Positions 46,001-58,400 of a stretch of DNA of 64,000 nt are shown here, in pieces. The stretch's first letter is position 1. Each line of letters begins with the position of its first letter. Origin of the DNA: Microvelia longipes. Taxonomy: Eukaryota > Arthropoda > Insecta > Hemiptera > Veliidae. The notes beneath the pieces were generated by a model. That model made no database searches and was not told the origin of the DNA. It saw only the letters and a program-made list of their open reading frames with translations. The DNA is taken from positions 41,374,803-41,438,802 of the forward strand of contig JACMZG010001908.1 in NCBI GenBank assembly GCA_018340805.1, in the 5' to 3' direction. The translations under genes and the position numbers were made by a program.

Positions 46001-48665
46001 ATTAGCATACTCACTGAACCAAATTTTTTAGCACCACAAGCTAGACCAGTCTGAAAAAAATTAAATAATTACAAATAATAGTTAACACACTACAAAGGTT
46101 TTAGTTTAATTATAATTTATCTATTTTTTGAGGAGCAAGAAATACCTCAGAACCTTTTCTCAATTTATTTGATTAAACTTTCTGATTTTATAAGTTCAAT
46201 TTAAGAACCAAAATGGTGGTCACCTAGCTTAATTTGTCTCATTTCTAGATAATTCAATATTTTTAGAACTTACCAAATAATTATTTTATTATTACCTTTT
46301 AACTTACCACTATTAGTAATTATTTAAATTAAGGATTTAGTTGTGGGTACCTTTTATTAAATATTTATTCTGTTTAATGTCTCCATATGCCTTTTTATTG
46401 AATTTTATTTAAGAAAGTTAAGGCTTAAATAATGGCCCATTGTAAAAACGTTTTTGCATTGACAATTAGGACCCAAGGCCCACTTTGAATTTTCAAATTG
46501 GGCCATATATTTATAATACATATTTCGATTTTATGACCTACCTATTCACTATTTTGCTTTTTAATTTTTTTCTATCACTAATATTTGGCCCCTTCATAGG
46601 GCAAAAGTGTAAAAGAAATCCCCAAAAAAAATTAAGATGAAAAAATAAACGTATACTGGGCGTTTTGTATTTTTTAGGTAAAATAAATTATGTTTTATAC
46701 TTGGACATTTTTTTCTATCACTAATAGTTTTCCCCATAGAGGAAGGTATACTAATCAGTGGTTTTCCCCTAAGAATTTGTTTACAGTTGTAAAGTAGGCA
46801 CTTTACATCCTCAAAAAAATAGGAGTGTGCAACAGTTTCATAGTTTTTTTACTGTCCCTGGTGAAGTTCCTCAAATGTTCACTTGGTGAGCACTAGTAGT
46901 TTTCTACTAAGTTATAATATTACCTTCCTTGTTCTTCCTTGTAAACGTGTTTTTTACCGAAGTTTTTTTGTTTTCAGAAAGTGAGTTATTAATTATTTAT
47001 TATGAATAGTGTTTACACATTGGTAATTCGCCGACAGAATTTAAACTTTTGGCCAACGAGGGGATCGGAAGAAGTGTACCAGCAATTTTTATATATTATA
47101 CTGTTTTTTTCTAAACAGTTGTTTACTATTACCAAAGATTATGTAGTATACCCTATAATGGTATACTCTATAATCTTTGCTTTGACTATTACTATGCCAA
47201 AAAAATATAGCATACGTTTCACGACTGGGAATGGCTTTTTTTACCTGAAGCTCCTTTTACTGTCTCGCTTTGGTGGACAGTAAATATTGTCTCTATGGTA
47301 AAAAAAAGAACAAGAACAAAGGTAAACTATTAGCGATAGAAAAAAATCAAAGAGCAAAATAGTAATTATATTGGTCATAGAATCAAAGTATGGAATAAAA
47401 ATATAGGGTCCGATTTGGATTTTAAAGTTAGGTGTTGTAGCACACCGTTGGAGAGCTGGGTCATAACAGTGTTTTTAATAGCATAGTAAATCAATTTTTA
47501 TATCTATCTCACCAAACACTTATTATACTGAGTCTTATCTTCAGGAACAGAATCTTTAACAATTGTTTGCAAACAAAAATCTGTAACAAATTCAATTCTA
47601 TCATTACTAACTAATTAATTAAATTAAAGGCCGAACAAGACCACAAAGAATTTAAGTGAGCTAGTGTCACCTTGAACAGTAAAATTTTAAATAAAATGGA
47701 GAGCTTTTTCTCCCAGTCCGCCACTTGACACATTTCAAAGCTATAAAAAATCATAAGAACAGGCTATACTGACTCATCAGTTATCAGAAGCAAGTTTACA
47801 CAAGTTTCATAGAGCTTTCAACTTCTTGGCCAGCCAAGAATGTAACTTTGAGGATTGTGTCAATAGGATTTGGTCACAGTTTGAAGATTTTTTCTTTAAT
47901 AAGACAATGAAGTATAATAAAAATCATAATAAGAAGCCACAGTTATTTCTGCTTTTAGTTTAATTTACTTTCAAGTGGTTCTAATAAAAAAATGTTTCTT
48001 AAATGAATAAATCTAATTGTACATAAATTAATTTATATTAATTAATAATATATTATTAGATTTACAAAACTGAAAAAATTAATCATGCATGGAATATAGG
48101 AAAAAAACTATATTGTTATACATGATCAAGTTAATGATTATTTTATATTTGCCTCATGGTGAATAAAATTTAGGTGAGTAAAGAATCAGACCTGGATTGG
48201 TTATCCTGACTTCATTAACACACTGCAAACCATACTTAAGAAAAAGATCCCAGAAGGCTTTATCTGCTCCAAAATCAAAGTCTTCCTAATATACAATATA
48301 TATACATAATTATTTAAATAAACCTAATAATTTCAGGTTAACCTGTGAAACATTTCAGATGCACCAGTGAGATGTACAAACATTAAATCTATATAAATTA
48401 GGCAAAACTATTGGTCCTACCTTTTTCAGTAAATATTGCCACTTTCAGTTTATTTAAAGAGTTAAATAGCATCATGCCATAATATAGACTGTTTTAAAAT
48501 ACATTAATTCATGAGAAGTTTAAATACCAAAATCACAAATTCTTTTAATTTTCCCCTCAGATATTGTTTGACACACAAAGGTTCTTCAAACTCGCAGAAG
48601 AAATATTTAAGTCTTGTTTCACTTTCTCGAGACAAATTATAAATGACACACTCAGACCCATTCAT
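43088..48665 (-). CDS. Predicted small six-exon protein, unrecognised
   Basis: Candidate exons, minus strand: 48665-48528, 48285-48192, 46040-46015 (26-base microexon), 45053-44942, 44413-44352 and 43135-43088. Every join keeps phase with GT-AG borders, giving about 159 aa and ending FGIFSKG before TGA. An upstream in-frame ATG at 48755 would add 30 residues, but that stretch looks like flanking DNA. Segments include MNGSECVIYNLSRESETRLK, DKAFWDLFLKYGLQCVNEVR, MDKDGKWIWSAVQKHIDGLQ and GVITVFRCAYKKNKT. It looks like a compact alpha/beta protein with many Trp, Phe and Cys. I do not recognise the family. The microexon is the weakest call: an alternative acceptor ten bases upstream would put the frame out. 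Introns carry foldback elements (43330, 46490). Confidence 0.55.
43330..44050. mobile_element. Foldback element with long inverted arms
   Basis: About 43350-43560 and 43820-44050 are diverged inverted repeats: CAGGAGC...ATTTTGTAC...TTTAAATATACCTT(A)AATGA...GTCTGC...GTGGAG...CGCTCAAAATTTTAGAAA in the left arm against the reverse complement of the right arm. About 200 bases of unpaired centre lie between. No coding frame. It sits in the last intron of the small gene. Confidence 0.7.
44150..44275. mobile_element. Short MITE, family 1
   Basis: GGGAAAATATTGTTGAGGAACC near the left and GGTATTATTTTCCCACGCTC near the right; the interior matches 38345-38490 inverted. Confidence 0.65.
45135..45180 (-). 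ncRNA. Degenerate hammerhead-like motif
   Basis: On the minus strand: CTGAGGA (45179-45173), an extra T, stem II GACC-TTTATTT-GGTC (45171-45157), GAAA (45156-45153), then TCCGGTTTTACT. The core and stem II are intact and share the extra T seen at 23170, but stem III carries an insertion. GGTA/TACT can pair as stem I. Probably a decayed relative. It lies in an intron of the small minus-strand gene. Confidence 0.35.
45782..45915 (-). repeat. Repeat family 2, terminal fragment (inverted)
   Basis: The reverse complement of GACTAGTTTTTAGAGAGTAAAG and the ACTCCCATGGAAGTAAAAAGT palindromic block match the right end of the copies at 10826 and 55392. Confidence 0.55.
46490..47440. mobile_element. TIR/foldback element of about 0.95 kb
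   Basis: 46495-46600 (CAAATTGGGCC...TTTATAATACAT...TCGATTTTATGACC...ACTATTTTGCTTTTTAATTTTTTTCTATCACTAATA) is inverted, with mismatches, at about 47310-47430. A third copy of the TTTTTTTCTATCACTAATA word lies near 46710. The plus-strand frame 47002-47283 inside it has no recognisable domains and is probably chance. Confidence 0.6.
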
Positions 48666-50315
48666 TGTGACTCTTAGGAATAGATTCCTGCTTTTGAAAA
48701 TATATTGAAACTGTCTCACCGAAACCAGGACGCCTGGCAACCCTAATCTATACATACTTCTTTACATTGTATCTGTATCTGCTAGTCAATAAAATATTGG
48801 TTTGTAACTTGTCTTCACTTATTTTAAATTATAATTTTCAAAAGCAGAGAATCCTATTCCTAACCTCAGATGCACCAGTCCTTATTATTGTTTAGTATTG
48901 TTTTTATTTGTAGTTATTCCTAATTCTTTTTTAACAAAGAGTCACAACAAGTGGGTTAGGGGGGTGTCATATATAATTCGTTGCGACAAAGTGAAACAAG
49001 ACTAAAACATTTCTTCTGTAAATTTGAAAAAATTATACAAAGAAACCACTAAATAAACAGGCTTTAAAGAATTAAAAAACTTTTCTGGGTATTTCTTAAA
49101 ACTGTACCAACCAACTTCACTAACTGGGTGGTGCTTATAGCACATAAGCTCTAAAGGCAATTTAAAAAAAATCCAATATAGCTGAGCTTGAAAAATATTT
49201 TTTGCTAATCATTAGCACACTTTCAAATCAAAGTACTCAACACCCTTATTTATTTAAAATAAGAATCCAAATACCATTAATAAAAAAATAAACTCACAGA
49301 TGAAACTAAATACAAATTCACAATAGTAATAATAGAAAGCTGAGTTAAAATCCCCATTTTTCAAAAAACAAAAACTCTACCACTTATAATCAAGAAATGA
49401 TAAAAAAAAACTTAAATACAAATTTAATGATACAAATATGATTTAGAATTGAATAAATAGAAAAAATGTTAATCAAATTTAATTTTCAATTAAGCTCAGG
49501 AAAAAGGATGTTATGAGTTGGAATTCAGTTATATACTTATATTGATTATAAAAAGATAAAAATTAGGGAAATACATCATAAAAAATCAACTTCTTTACAA
49601 TAACTGAGCACCAGGAAAATAAAATGTATTGTGTTTTTATAAATAATTAAATTTTATTTACCATTTAAAAATTATATCAATTTTACAATCTATTTTATAT
49701 AACATAGAAAATGTTTTGTTGCTTAATGGAAAAAGATATAAAAACAGAGATAAGAATAAAAATTAAAAAACAAATCATAAACAAAAAAAGAGGGTTTGCA
49801 GTGATGTAAATCAGTGGTTAGCTTGAAGACAAATATTGTTTTTGAAAACATTTGAAATACATGCAAGTGCAGTTATTTAAATTACATCATTATAATTGTT
49901 TCATTAAATTATTTAATGTTTAGTGTTTAAGCTAATGATTGACTTATACAACAGTGCTGATAAACAATCTGTGGAAACATTTGTCTTTTTCAATTGCTAC
50001 ATTAAACTTTTATCAACATTATGGTTTTGAAATATACATTATTATTCTTTAAATAAATTATCATTGTAAAACTAATAATAAATATAAAATAACATTGAAA
50101 ATCACAGTAGAATATTTTTAATCACATGTAATGAAAATAAGGAAAAACAAAACAAAACTAACTTAACAAAAATAATTTATTAAACTATTTAAAATTTCAT
50201 CAATTTATCAAAAATAAAACATTTAAAATTATATTATTAAAAATTAAATATAAGTTTTAGGATTTAAATAATTATAGGTGACTTTATAATAAATAAATAT
50301 ATATATATATTAATA

Positions 50316-50347
<32 letters not shown>

Positions 50348-50963
50348 TTTTTATATATATTCTGATAATATTATATCAGATTAGTAACCCACTGCACAGT
50401 AAAAGAACCTTCTTGTTATGTTAAGATATACATAGGCTTGTACCAAACCTTAACCTTAAATAACCTTCATGAATGACAGGCAACATGACATTCGTGTAAC
50501 CTCTTCCACTCAAGATGCTAAATATAAGGTTATTTTTAGTGAATTTCCTTTGAATAAATTTGCTTATTTATTATTTATAAATTTTATTAGAGAAAAATCT
50601 GAAGATTGACATACATGATCTTAATCAATAATTTAATTAATAATAAAAAAACTTCATAACAAAAGAATTTAAACTTTTTCTTATACTCTTACAATAGCCA
50701 TTATTAGCAAAATGAAAAAAGATATTATGCATTATTAACACATCAACTTCGTCTTTCCCAATAAGACCAATCTTTCCACCAATCTTATAGGTGGAAAGAC
50801 GAAGTTGGTGTTGTTAATATTGTAGACCATTCCACGGTGCTCACTGAAGTTATATTATGCATTTTTTAGCACAAAGCACCTCTACGCAATTCAACATTTT
50901 AACAGTTCAGACTAGCAAAACAATTATTGTGGTCTTCATCTTATATTGTGAAAGTTAATATAG

Positions 50964-50996
<33 letters not shown>

Positions 50997-51173
50997 ATTC
51001 ATGACGGAAATCCACTCTTAGTATTGAGGATAGCCTATTAATGCATTTTTTAAACATGGCATAAAATTAAAAAAAATACAAGGCTGGGGGTTTATTGGTC
51101 TCTGCTTGTCCAGTGAGTACAAAAATATTAGAAAAAATATTACATGTGTAGAAAAATATTAGAACATTTCATG

Positions 51174-51179
51174 TTTATT
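51174..51179 (-). terminator. AASS: Candidate poly(A) signal of AASS
   Basis: AATAAA on the minus strand about 170 bases after the stop codon. It would place the 29-bp tandem repeat in the 3' UTR. Confidence 0.45.
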
Positions 51180-51217
51180 GTGAGCCAATATCATTTTATA
51201 AAAATTATTATCATCTT

Positions 51218-51345
51218 CTAATGTAATTTTTCCACAGAATTCTTTTTAATGTAATTTTTCCACAGAGTTCTTTTTAATGTAATTTTTCCCCAGAGATTTT
51301 TTTAATGTAATTCTTCCAGAGTTCTTTTTAATGTAATTCTTTCTT
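51218..51345. repeat. About 29-bp tandem repeat in the AASS 3' UTR
   Basis: Unit TAATGTAATTTTTCCACAGA-GTTCTTTTT repeated about four to five times with small changes and shortened later units, beginning right after the stop codon at 51349. On the transcribed strand each unit reads as an A-rich block with GAACTCTGTGGAAAAATTAC. Confidence 0.9.
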
Positions 51346-51348
51346 ATT

Positions 51349-52366
51349 CTATAAAGTTGTAACAGTCTCAGTGGCCTGTATACCCTGCTCCCTCAGTCTG
51401 GCTAGTATAGGCCTGTATATATCTGGAGAGAATGGAAGCACCATTCCTTTCTCTTGGATCTCACCTAGATAAAACATAGAGATGTAGTGAAACCAAAATA
51501 TTACAGAAAATAATTAATCCAAATTTATGAATTAGTTACACTTCAAACAAATCTAATCTCAAGATAAAATCAAGGTATTATCTGGTAATACAGCTAATTT
51601 TTTGATTTTAAGACAGATGTTTAAATATTTTTTACTTCTCTTTATTCATACTGTATGTATATAGGAAAAGTAATGAGTTTGTAATAACAATCTTAAACAT
51701 TTTCATCTAATTGATGAAACATTATCAGTATTGATGTGTTTATAAGAACTTCTGAAAGTTTTTACTGAGTTGACCATCTGTTTATGTTATCAACTTAGCT
51801 CCCAGTTTGTTTATGCTACAGTGCTCAAATTTGGAACATAAATCTATCTTTAGATGTAGTTATGCTTTCCAGAAAATGATTATTCTATTCCGTCATCAAT
51901 GACTCATGAAATTATAAAAATTCATAAAACAAAATTTGGCATGCATGTAGTCCTACGCAAGACATACAAGTAGCATGTCAAGTTATACCACATTATCAGC
52001 ATTAGTTCAAATCTAAATGATAATCTAAATAATCAGCATGGTAAATCCAAAAGATCCCCCTATAACCAAATTCTGTTATTGTTAAAAACCAAATTTGTAT
52101 TTAATATTACCATCTAAAACCATTTTAGCAGCAATAGCAGCAGGCAAGCCTACAGTCCTTGCCATGGCAGTCGCTTGATTTTCTTTGCCATATTCGACTA
52201 ATGTAATACCACGTTTCTCTCTGTTACCTCCAGGCCATAAAATACCAATATCATGTCTCAGTATTACAACATCTCTATCTCTGTCACCTATAACAAAATA
52301 GTTTGTTATCAATTTATTTATTATTAAAGCATTATGTTATGTTAAATTGATGTTCACATATAGTTG

Positions 52367-52438
<72 letters not shown>

Positions 52439-55400
52439 TATATATATATATATATATATATTAGAAAGGTTGTAAGAGTCTATCTGTTTTAATTTTCAAC
52501 CATTCCAGTCTACTGATCTCTCGAACTCTCTTTATTCATTTCAGTCTTTTAACACAGAACAATCAAGTCGTTAACCCTCGAATTTTGTCTCCCGCTGAAT
52601 GTTTTGTCTACAAATATTTTATACTAATTAATGACAATAAATAATATTGACTATTTTTTTGTGTGATTGGTTCAACCACCTTAAGGAGTTTGTTTGCCGC
52701 TCTACTATCCCTTATATCATAACTCTCCCTTTAAGGGCTAAACTAAAGTAATATATAAACCAAGTAGGGAAACTCCTATACTGACACATGTAAAAAAATT
52801 CAGACCTGCCCGATCAGCTGATAGCTGGCTCAAAAATAAAAAATAGCTAACATTAGAATAACTGTGCATGCGCCTTTTCGGATTTAGGTTTTTTAATTTT
52901 ATTGGCAACCCTGATAACATTAAGTGAATTTTACATTTTATCGTGTTTTCGTACTTAAATATGTACGTGATAATTTAATGATTTTGTATTAAATAATTGT
53001 CATAATAATTAGTTAAAGAAAAAGAGAAACTATAGTAAAGGTAACTCACATGTTTTTATTAAGATTTTGAAGAAAATGCAGACGACAGTGTATTGCCTTA
53101 AAATTATGATTGCTTTTATTACATTCAAAAAAATTAAGCTAAATTTGTTAAATTACTAATTACAATTAATATATTTGAAGGGGAAAAAACAAATATCATT
53201 TGCAAAAATGTACCAAGATAAGTAGTGCACACAAAAAAAAGTTTAATTAGCCGCTCGTTTTAAGTAATTTAAACAAACCTAGTATTTGAAAATTCGAACT
53301 TAAACCACTATTGGATGTGGCAAAATGTATTTCTTACACAAATTAATAACATTTTAAACTAACCTGTTCAAATAAATGCAATAAAAACAAAAATTTTGAG
53401 TACCGTAAATAGTTTGTTTACATTTACTAGGGTAAAACAAAATGGCTGCGGCCATAGGAAAATTTGAGCCAACTTCCTGGTGGACAAAATGTGAACTACA
53501 TGCCAGGTCTGATAGAAATCGTGTTTGTTTCCCTACTTGGTTTATATATTACTGTAGGCTAAACATTATTAAAGCTACATACATTAAGGCCCACTCCAGG
53601 CCTGACCTTTAACATTAATACTGATGTATAGTTTCTGGTTACCTTTCTAGGTATCCTTCATTAAATATTTGACACATTTTCAGTGATCGTGTTGTTTTTA
53701 CTTTTCTTGACAGTACAAATTCCTTTCTCGAAAATTATATGAAATTTATTATACTAAATTTGTCGAGACTGAGCTTCTTTTTTGTTCTATAACTCTCTCA
53801 ACATTATTGCTTTTCTTACACCATTTATCGTTATAAATCATTAGGTTCCTTGAATATTTTTGTTTGCCGTTTGAAGTATGATAAACCCAAATTTGTGCCC
53901 AAAATCTGATGTCTCCTAACTTTATGAAAAATGCAAATTGTAATGAATATGTGAACTTATAGTTCAGTTTTATATGATATATTTTTATACAGCAAAACAA
54001 TTTAATATTTAAATAACAATTGATTTGTAAAAATAAAATGTAGACAAATATGAAAACAGATTTACTTGGGAACAATTTGTGTTTTTGAATTTAATTACTT
54101 AATTACTTTATTAAATAAAATGCTTACCTCATTTTTATTTAATAACCTCATGGTTACCTATGTTAATCCATTAGCTCAGATGAGAAGCAACGAATAAAGA
54201 AATTTAGATTTGATTTGGTTTCAATTAATATATATTTTTACTTTTCAAAGAAAGTATATCTAATAGTTAATACATACATCGTTCTCATGCAGGGTTTGGG
54301 GGTTCAATCTCGTGTTCAAATCCTAAGGAGTAACAACCCACTGGCAGTTGTGTGAACGTGATTGAAAACGGGGTTCACCCTGAAACTATTTTTTTATTGT
54401 AAACTATATGTTAAAAAATACCATGTGAATTGCTGGGATTAAACCCCTAAGGGGATTGAACACCAGGTTCAACCCTCTACCAAACCCTGCGTGTAAACAA
54501 AGTAATAATTAACAGTTAAATAATGAGGGAAATAATGAGAAAGAGAGTCAAACAAACACAATTAACAAAGAGGGAGAGTAAAATATAAAGATGAAATAAA
54601 ACAACAAAAATCTATTTACCAAGAGAAAGTCTTGACTCCAGGTAATGACAGAGAGTATCAAGAGGAGAAGAGCACTTGACTAGCGGCTTATTCTCAAGTA
54701 AACCCAGCTTTTCAATCTGCTCAACCTTGTCAGCTCCAATATGTTCCGATACTTTACTCTTCAAATTTTCATAGAATATATCTAAATTTGATAAACCAAG
54801 AAGAGTACAGATGAATGATTGCTGTAAAAAACCAAAATGAAATCATCAAATGTGATATAAATAAGATCTTAGAATAAAAAAATGGGTATGCCACGTCAGA
54901 TTCGCTTTGCTCGTGCTCACAACTTTGGACTAGCTTTGCTTGTCCTGATCTTGCTTGGTCCAGCCGATCCAGCTGAACTTTTATGATCCAACGGAGATCT
55001 GCCGTATTGAAACAAGTATACTTATTTATTACAGAAAGGGATATAATTGCACCAAATTTATTATTTATAAGGCTTACATCTCTCATCAACTTGGGCAATT
55101 AATTTTGCTATAGTTGACAGCAGTGGGTTCCCACCACAAATTATTAGTAGGAACCAATCAGAACCCAGAGATTTGGTAAAAGCTGTGTGCCAAAAATTAC
55201 TAGATATACAGTAATATATTGAATAAAAAAAATAATAAAGTTGAATATTTACCCAGGTAATTTCAGGTCCTTTTGGATGGAGGGCAGTGTGAGGATTGGG
55301 ATCAATTAGTCCTAATTTCTGTAAACCCATCATGCAGTTGACAAATCCTATCAACAAAGTTTTCAATGAGGTTAAATTTGCAAAACAATCTAAATAGTTA

Positions 55401-58400
55401 TTTATGGACCAAGGCAGTAAAGAATGCTTTTATTTCCCTGAGCAGTTAGTTGGTTCCTAAGACCAAAGCCGAAGGATATATGTTTCAAGAAGTTATGACT
55501 ATTAACTCCCGAGGCGTTAATAGAGGTGTTTTTCACAAGGGGAAAAATAACATTTTACTGACAGGGTGCATACAAGATTTTATCTCCGGACGTTGACGTA
55601 ATTTATTTATTGTTATATTATTATTTTCATACATTTGGTTGTATTTTATTTTTAATTTTTTTAATCAAACCTTCCCCTCATAAATTTAAGGGGTACCCCC
55701 GCAAAAATAATTATAGCTCTACACAACTTCTTTTGACCTGATATGGTTCTTGAGACAGTACAATTTTTTTTTTTGGTCAGGTCCCCCATTTATATTTTGG
55801 AGGTGCTACCCCAAAACAAATTTATTGCTCCAAACAACTTCTTTTAGAGAAGTGTTAAAAAATTGATCAGTTCCCTTAATAAAATGGAAAAACTCCCCAA
55901 AAAAGTGGAAAATAACCCCTTCCTATTAATATTTGAGAGCTTTATTCCCAATTATAGGAAACAATTTTCACTCTCAGGGAGCAAAAGTTACTTTTTACTC
56001 CCAAGGTAGTGAAAAGTAACTTTTCATCCATTGGGAGTGAAAAGTGCTTCTTTACTCCCTAAAAACTAGTCAATAAACTTTACATTACATACAATCTGGA
56101 GATAAAAGTATTTGATTTCACAAACTTATTTTAAACAGCTATTATTTCAATTTAAAAAAAACAGACAACCTACAACATTTAAAACACCAGTTCTTAATGG
56201 CAAACTGCACTCCAAAACCAAACGATTAAAACAAAAAATACTATCCTTATTTAATGTGTTAATGCAACTTATTACATAATTCACAACAAATATATAAGTT
56301 ACCTCTAAACCTTAGTGTTCCTCTAAATACAGTATTAGCTTCAGCAGCTATTCCATAGAGTTGAGCATAATTAATACTATCTCTATTAGGAAATCCTTCC
56401 AGAGCAAAACCAGGTAGGAAATGTAGATATTTTGAATGCTCTAATAGATTACCACCAGCTGGAACGTCAACTATCTAAAAACATAGAGAATATCGGTTAT
56501 TTCAACAAAAAAAAGAAGCCTTCAGCCTCTTAGCCTCCCTCCACTCCCCCCTTCTTGCCCAAATCTCATAAGCTCATTTTTCCTTCGAAAATTCGCCAAA
56601 AGAATAATGATTCTAAAATTGAGGTCAATATAACAAAACAATCAACATGAGGCAGCATCCTGAGCCATAACAAGCTCTTAGGGTTCATGACAAATATCAA
56701 TTATGTAATTAAATTTAATATTTTATGGTCTAAAAAAATAAAAAAAGGTATTTAAGTTTCTTTCTAAAAATTAAATGTTAGTATAAGCCTATTTAACACA
56801 GGGGCAATGTTCTACTAAAGGAATATAGGGAACATTATATTACCAAAAAGACTTTTACTTAGAGGGAGGACTTAGGTATAAGTCCTAAGGTTTCTGGGGT
56901 GATAAGGGTTCTGGAAGTGCAACAGCTTAAATTTGGTGCTAGAATTGCACCAATGCAGTTTAAATTGGGAGACTAGAGACTCCCCACTCCTCTACAACCC
57001 CAACAGAAACACATTATAATGCACCCAACAAACGGCAGGCTACTTTAAATTAATTTTACTTAATTAAAGACAAAATAGTTTAACAAAAATGTAATAATTA
57101 TGTGAAATTGTAATTATTAAGAAAAATACAAACATGAGGTCTCAACTGTACAGTTATGCAACCCAGCTACCTAGAAAATAATAAGAGCTGTTGTATCCTC
57201 CCTCTAAGTATTAGTCTCTTTGTTTATTACAGTGGCAGGCTAAATAACTGGTGACTATTGCTTGTGCATACATATAAATCTAAATTAAACAGAGTTAAAG
57301 ACCCTGATGGACTAAGTGACAAAAATCCTAGAACTAATCAAAGGAAAAGATTACTTGTAAAGATTTAACAATGATGAGGATATTTGTACAACTGGCTTTA
57401 GATTCGCAGTACATGGGTTTTATACCTTTCCTCACAATGAAATAATAATATGACTACTCACTTGAGAATCTTCAAGGAATTTGGCAGTTCCAATAGTGTT
57501 AAGAAGAACTCCCCTCGGGTACCAAGAGAATTTATACCTGAGAGGGTTGTCTGAACACTCTGGTGCAGGTAGGCCTCCACAGTAACTAACAAATGATTCT
57601 ATCTTACCTGCAAATAAATTATTAGAGGTAAAAAATAGTATATTTCTTTTGTGGATTTTCGATTCAAAGTCCGGAGCAGTGCTACAATCGCTGATAAGAA
57701 ATTGATAACAAAAGGGTGATCGTTGTTAAAGTCCTTATGTTTTTTTTTGGTTTTTCTTATTTGTGACGATTATTTCTTTTAAATTTTTCTCAAAGTGCTT
57801 TAATTTAATTAATTTTAGGGTGTATAAACTTAGTAGAATCACTATTTCATTGAAAAATATGGTTTTAATGGGTTGTCACGAGTATTTTAATTGAGTGATA
57901 AGAAAGTGAAAATCACAATACAGTGTTTTCTTTTATTTGTTGTTATTTAATGTTACTTTAAAATAATTTTAGTTTACACAAACACTCAAAATCACCTTTT
58001 TATTGCATTAAATTGTATAAATTAATTGTAACAGGTACTTAAGTTAACTGATTAATTGATAATCAATTTTATTTACTCACTAAATAATTAATAACTCACT
58101 AGATTCACTCTTTTTAAGTTTAAATTATCCGTTTAAGTTTTATTATTTCTGGGTTGAATTGGACAAATCCAAGTCTGTAGTGATAAGAGCCTGATTTTAT
58201 ATTTAAAATCCTAGAATAATCAAAATATTTATCTATGTAATATTGGCTTTTTTTAGCACCAATGATCGTTGTTCTAAATTTTTAGAACAATGTTTCAAAA
58301 TATAAATCCAAAGTATAAGAATCTATCAATTTAAAATCACATAATAAAAACATAGCAACCCCTTACCACCAGCTTGATGTACTTCATCAATACATTCCAT

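Larger units (their letters stand above)
48756..51348. other. Intergenic region between the small gene and AASS
   Basis: Very AT-rich. Contains an AT microsatellite (50299-50341), a poly(T) run (about 50964-50990), an imperfect hairpin at 50732-50822 (CAACTTCGTCTTTCC against GGAAAGACGAAGTTG) and the AASS 3' UTR side. No gene seen. Confidence 0.6.

Noticed and set aside
47002..47283. 93-codon plus-strand frame
   Set aside because: Falls inside a foldback element and has no domain features.
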